Origin: Promethearchaeota archaeon
GTDB lineage: Archaea > Asgardarchaeota > Lokiarchaeia > Sigynarchaeales > SOKP01
DNA length: 8,015 nt
Direction: 5' to 3'
NCBI GenBank assembly: GCA_016839905.1
Contig: JAEOTJ010000218.1
Span: 1 to 8,015, forward strand
The notes below the pieces were generated by a model. That model was not told the DNA's origin and ran no database searches. It saw only the letters and a list, made by a program, of their open reading frames with translations. Below are positions 5,840-8,015 of this stretch, one piece after another (position 1 is the first letter of the stretch; each line of letters opens with the position of its first letter). The translations under genes and the position numbers were made by a program.

Positions 5840-7777
5840 GTGAAAAGAATGGCAGAAAGAAGTAATGAACAAAATAAGAAAAAATGGGATAATTTTAATG
5901 ATGATTTTTACAAACAACGTATAAGTAGTAAAAAATCTATATTAAGAAAAGCGGCTGTGGTGACGGCTTTAACACTTCCTATCATTATGTTGGGATTAGG
6001 CGTACTTTATTTGATGGAACCAGATTTAACTCCATCTCGCGATACTAAGACACCTAGTAAACCTTGGGAACCTGGGGATGATACTCTAGGTGATGACGAG
6101 GAAGAGGAAGAGGAAATTGACCCAGAACCTTTAACTGTAGAGACGGAATATGGAAATGTAACAGGTAGAGAATGGGATGATGACACTTATTGTTGGCTCG
6201 GAGTTCCTTTTGCAAAGCCACCCCTCGGGGATTTAAGATGGAAAGCTCCAGAAGATCCTGACTATTGGGGAGCAATGAATACAACGGACTTCTCTGAAGG
6301 TTGCATGCAATTTGCTAATTGGATGGGAACTACAAATGAAGAGGATATAATGAACACTAATGTAATTGGAAGCGAAGATTGTCTATACATGAATATATGG
6401 GCTCCTAAACAGGAAAATGGAAACCTTCCTAAAGATCTTCCCGTATTTTTTTGGATTCATGGAGGTGGGAACTCAGTTGGACAAGCTAATTGGCCAATTT
6501 ATTATGGAGGACACCTAGCAGAAAAGTCTGACGTTATTGTTGTTACGATAAATTATAGGTTGGAGATAGTAGGCTTTATGCATCATTGGGCATTTGGAGA
6601 GTTAGGTAATCCTGAGACTCCTGAATGGGATCCTCTAGATAATTCTGGGAACTTTGCTATACTAGATATGATACATGCACTTAAGTTTGTAAAACATAAC
6701 ATAGAAAATTTTGGTGGAGATGAAGATTGTATAACTGTCTCAGGTCAGTCTGCTGGAGGCATGAATACTTTTGCGCTCCTCACCTCGCCTTACTTAAAAC
6801 AAACGTATTTTGATATGGGAGATCCGCTCTTTCATAGGGCAATGCCTATAAGTGGAGCTCCAATGTCAACAGAGATGGATGAAGGATTTGAGGCCATTGA
6901 AACCGTAATGGCACAATATTTAGTTTATAATGGAACCGCAGTGGATGAAGATGAAGCATGGGATATGGTTGATGATGAGGTATTATGGGGAGATGGACAA
7001 GGTTTTAGAGACTGGCTCATGACTGCTGATATGGAAGGTCTCTTTGAATGTCGAAAAAGCGGTGCTGCTGAAGATGGATTAATGGGTGTAATGTCCATGC
7101 CAAATTTATTTGGAGATGGTTGGGTTGTTGCTGAAGATCCAGATTATGCATTGGAGATTGGAGAGTTTATTCGCGTACCCACGATAATTGGATGCTGCGA
7201 GGAGGAAGTTAAGATATTCCTTGCTGAAATGATGGATGAAGGAGCATATTATGATGGGATGTTTGGAAGAGGCATTCCGGATAATATGACAGAGGCTACT
7301 GAGGGTGCGTTAGATTGGGAGGATGCACCTGAATGGATAAAGGATCTCTTTGTAGGTTTTATTGATGTTTCTACATGGTCAGCTAGCAATGTGATCCGAG
7401 TATATGGCACAGATTGGCCCGCAGATGATATAAAAACATATTACCCTAATGTTTGGACTTTCCAGTTCAGTTGGAAAGCTTTACCTTATCCACTTAATGA
7501 AAATATTGGAGCATCTCATGGAATGGATCTTCCATTCATGTTTGGTAACATAGAACCCGAGGAGTCGTGGCCGGTAAACAATACAGCCTGGGTTCCAGAG
7601 AATTATGTCGGTAGAAAGGCGTTATCGGATTACATGATGGGTTTTTATAAGAATTTCATGTACAATGGAGACCCTGGCGGTATGTGGGAGCCATGGCGGT
7701 ATCGAATGTTTTGGAATGGTACAATGACGGAAAATACCAGTTATGTCGCCTATGTATCAGAAGATCTAGATCTATAA
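5840..7777 (+). CDS. Membrane-anchored type-B carboxylesterase (cholinesterase-fold alpha/beta hydrolase)
   Basis: A 645-residue serine hydrolase predicted to cleave carboxylic esters outside the cell. Residues 1-37 are basic and hydrophilic, 38-59 form one transmembrane anchor (AAVVTALTLPIIMLGLGVLYL), 60-97 an acidic, Pro-rich linker with a DDEEEEEE run, and 98-645 the catalytic domain. Family marks in order: G-V-P-F-A-K-P-P-L-G-x-L-R-W (121-134), Cys155 and Cys181 (SEDCLYMNIW) as the conserved disulfide loop, oxyanion-hole HGGG (207-210), SGNFAILDMIHALKFV (269-284), FGGDED (291-296), nucleophile Ser304 in GQSAGG (usual GESAGG), the acid Glu456 in GCCEEEVKIF, and His560 in SHGMDLPFMFGN. The triad therefore appears complete. 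Seven N-x-S/T sequons (N106, N147, N364, N482, N580, N626, N632) and the disulfide fit an extracytoplasmic domain. The start may be GTG 5840 or ATG 5849, three codons in; the promoter spacing allows both. Type-B esterases are uncommon in archaea. The substrate is unknown; the choline-site Trp is replaced by Met171, so acetylcholine is unlikely. Confidence 0.88.
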   Translation: MKRMAERSNEQNKKKWDNFNDDFYKQRISSKKSILRKAAVVTALTLPIIMLGLGVLYLMEPDLTPSRDTKTPSKPWEPGDDTLGDDEEEEEEIDPEPLTVETEYGNVTGREWDDDTYCWLGVPFAKPPLGDLRWKAPEDPDYWGAMNTTDFSEGCMQFANWMGTTNEEDIMNTNVIGSEDCLYMNIWAPKQENGNLPKDLPVFFWIHGGGNSVGQANWPIYYGGHLAEKSDVIVVTINYRLEIVGFMHHWAFGELGNPETPEWDPLDNSGNFAILDMIHALKFVKHNIENFGGDEDCITVSGQSAGGMNTFALLTSPYLKQTYFDMGDPLFHRAMPISGAPMSTEMDEGFEAIETVMAQYLVYNGTAVDEDEAWDMVDDEVLWGDGQGFRDWLMTADMEGLFECRKSGAAEDGLMGVMSMPNLFGDGWVVAEDPDYALEIGEFIRVPTIIGCCEEEVKIFLAEMMDEGAYYDGMFGRGIPDNMTEATEGALDWEDAPEWIKDLFVGFIDVSTWSASNVIRVYGTDWPADDIKTYYPNVWTFQFSWKALPYPLNENIGASHGMDLPFMFGNIEPEESWPVNNTAWVPENYVGRKALSDYMMGFYKNFMYNGDPGGMWEPWRYRMFWNGTMTENTSYVAYVSEDLDL

Positions 7778-7837
7778 ATCATTACTTAAACAAAACATTT
7801 AATAATTGAAGGGAATCTAGTTTTTGTTGATTTCTTA

Positions 7838-7854
7838 TTTTTTTTATTTTTTTT
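7838..7854 (+). terminator. Double poly-T terminator after the esterase
   Basis: Two runs of eight T (7838-7845 and 7847-7854) separated by one A, about 60 bp after the esterase stop, preceded by a shorter TTTTT (7821-7825). No stem-loop is required or seen. It resembles the double T-tract after the WecC-like gene. Confidence 0.6.
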
Positions 7855-7927
7855 ATTTATTCGATTCACAACTTAGCTGTCTTAATTCATTCCAATCTTT
7901 AAATTCTAACAATTACACGAATTATAA

Positions 7928-7980
7928 CCTCCTATCACGCTCATTTTCTAACAGAAAGCGTTCTTTTACGAATATGGAGG
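7928..7980 (+). promoter_or_regulatory. Possible structured leader with a sequestered Shine-Dalgarno
   Basis: CCTCC (7928-7932) can pair with GGAGG (7976-7980), enclosing a hairpin in which ACGCT (7937-7941) pairs with AGCGT (7957-7961) and TTCT (7946-7949) with AGAA (7953-7956). TATA (7923-7926) could extend the outer stem with TATA (7984-7987). GGAGG is 11 nt before the ATG at 7992. This could be a translational switch for a gene beyond the edge, but it may be chance. Confidence 0.25.
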
Positions 7981-7991
7981 GTCTATATACA

Positions 7992-8015
7992 ATGTTGTTC
8001 CCACCCCTAACAAGT
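7992..8015 (+). CDS. Possible start of a plus-strand gene cut by the window edge
   Basis: An ATG at 7992 follows GGAGG (7976-7980) and opens a frame that runs to the window end: M-L-F-P-P-L-T-S. An in-frame ATG at 7974 would add M-E-G-L-Y-T. Only 8 to 14 codons are visible, so no product can be named and the frame may be accidental. The SD-like site and the location after a terminator are the only support. Confidence 0.25.

Noticed and set aside
6054..6284. Minus-strand 76-codon frame inside the esterase gene
   Set aside because: Antisense to the acidic linker and the start of the catalytic domain; its Leu/Pro/His-rich product is an artefact of the opposite-strand codons.
7969..8013. Minus-strand Y-I-D-P-P-Y-S frame, reminiscent of the DPPY motif of adenine methyltransferases
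   Set aside because: Only 15 codons from the edge and a stop follows directly after the motif; no methyltransferase could end there. Coincidence.
7922..8014. C-terminal end of a minus-strand gene entering from the right edge (30 codons, ending DRRL then TAA)
   Set aside because: Thirty open codons are not rare here, no family match is seen, and no T-tract follows its stop on that strand. It also conflicts with the SD-led plus-strand frame.

Overview
The window looks like a piece of an Asgard archaeal chromosome, most likely of the Lokiarchaeia (Promethearchaeota) type. The reasons are the very AT-rich DNA, poly-T tracts after genes instead of stem-loop plus U-tract terminators, TATA-like boxes about 25 bp before starts or short leaders, and a first gene with a longin/roadblock-like fold of the kind expanded in Asgard genomes. 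This assignment is inference; no rRNA or other marker gene is present.

All confident genes lie on the plus strand. From left to right they are: a longin-like protein (39-887); a 432-residue ion/anion permease of the ArsB/NhaD-SLC13 superfamily (969-2267); two adjacent but clearly different nucleotide-sugar dehydrogenases, one UDP-glucose-dehydrogenase-like (2475-3836) and one WecC-like (3921-5285); a 554-bp gene-poor stretch (5286-5839); and a membrane-anchored type-B carboxylesterase (5840-7777). The last 238 bp hold a poly-T terminator and perhaps the first codons of a further plus-strand gene cut by the window edge.

The two dehydrogenases are the only obvious functional unit. Both should oxidise C6 of a UDP-sugar to a uronic acid, giving precursors for surface glycans or N-glycans. 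Each has its own upstream A/T-rich promoter-like element and a T-rich tract lies between them, so they may be separately transcribed. The esterase has a cytoplasmic basic tail, one transmembrane anchor, an acidic linker and a catalytic domain with seven N-glycosylation sequons, so it probably faces outward. Its link to the sugar genes (decoration of surface proteins with acidic glycans) is only a suggestion.

The most unusual features are: (i) an archaeal cholinesterase-fold enzyme with a complete Ser-Glu-His triad and a conserved disulfide loop, but with Met at the position of the choline-binding Trp; (ii) loss of the usual acidic NAD-ribose-binding residue in both dehydrogenases; (iii) a perfect 26-bp tandem repeat, each copy holding a 6-4-6 palindrome, 33 bp apart and upstream of the esterase promoter; and (iv) a possible Shine-Dalgarno-sequestering structure at the right edge. 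I see no CRISPR array, transposon, tRNA or rRNA, and no clear new multi-gene system.
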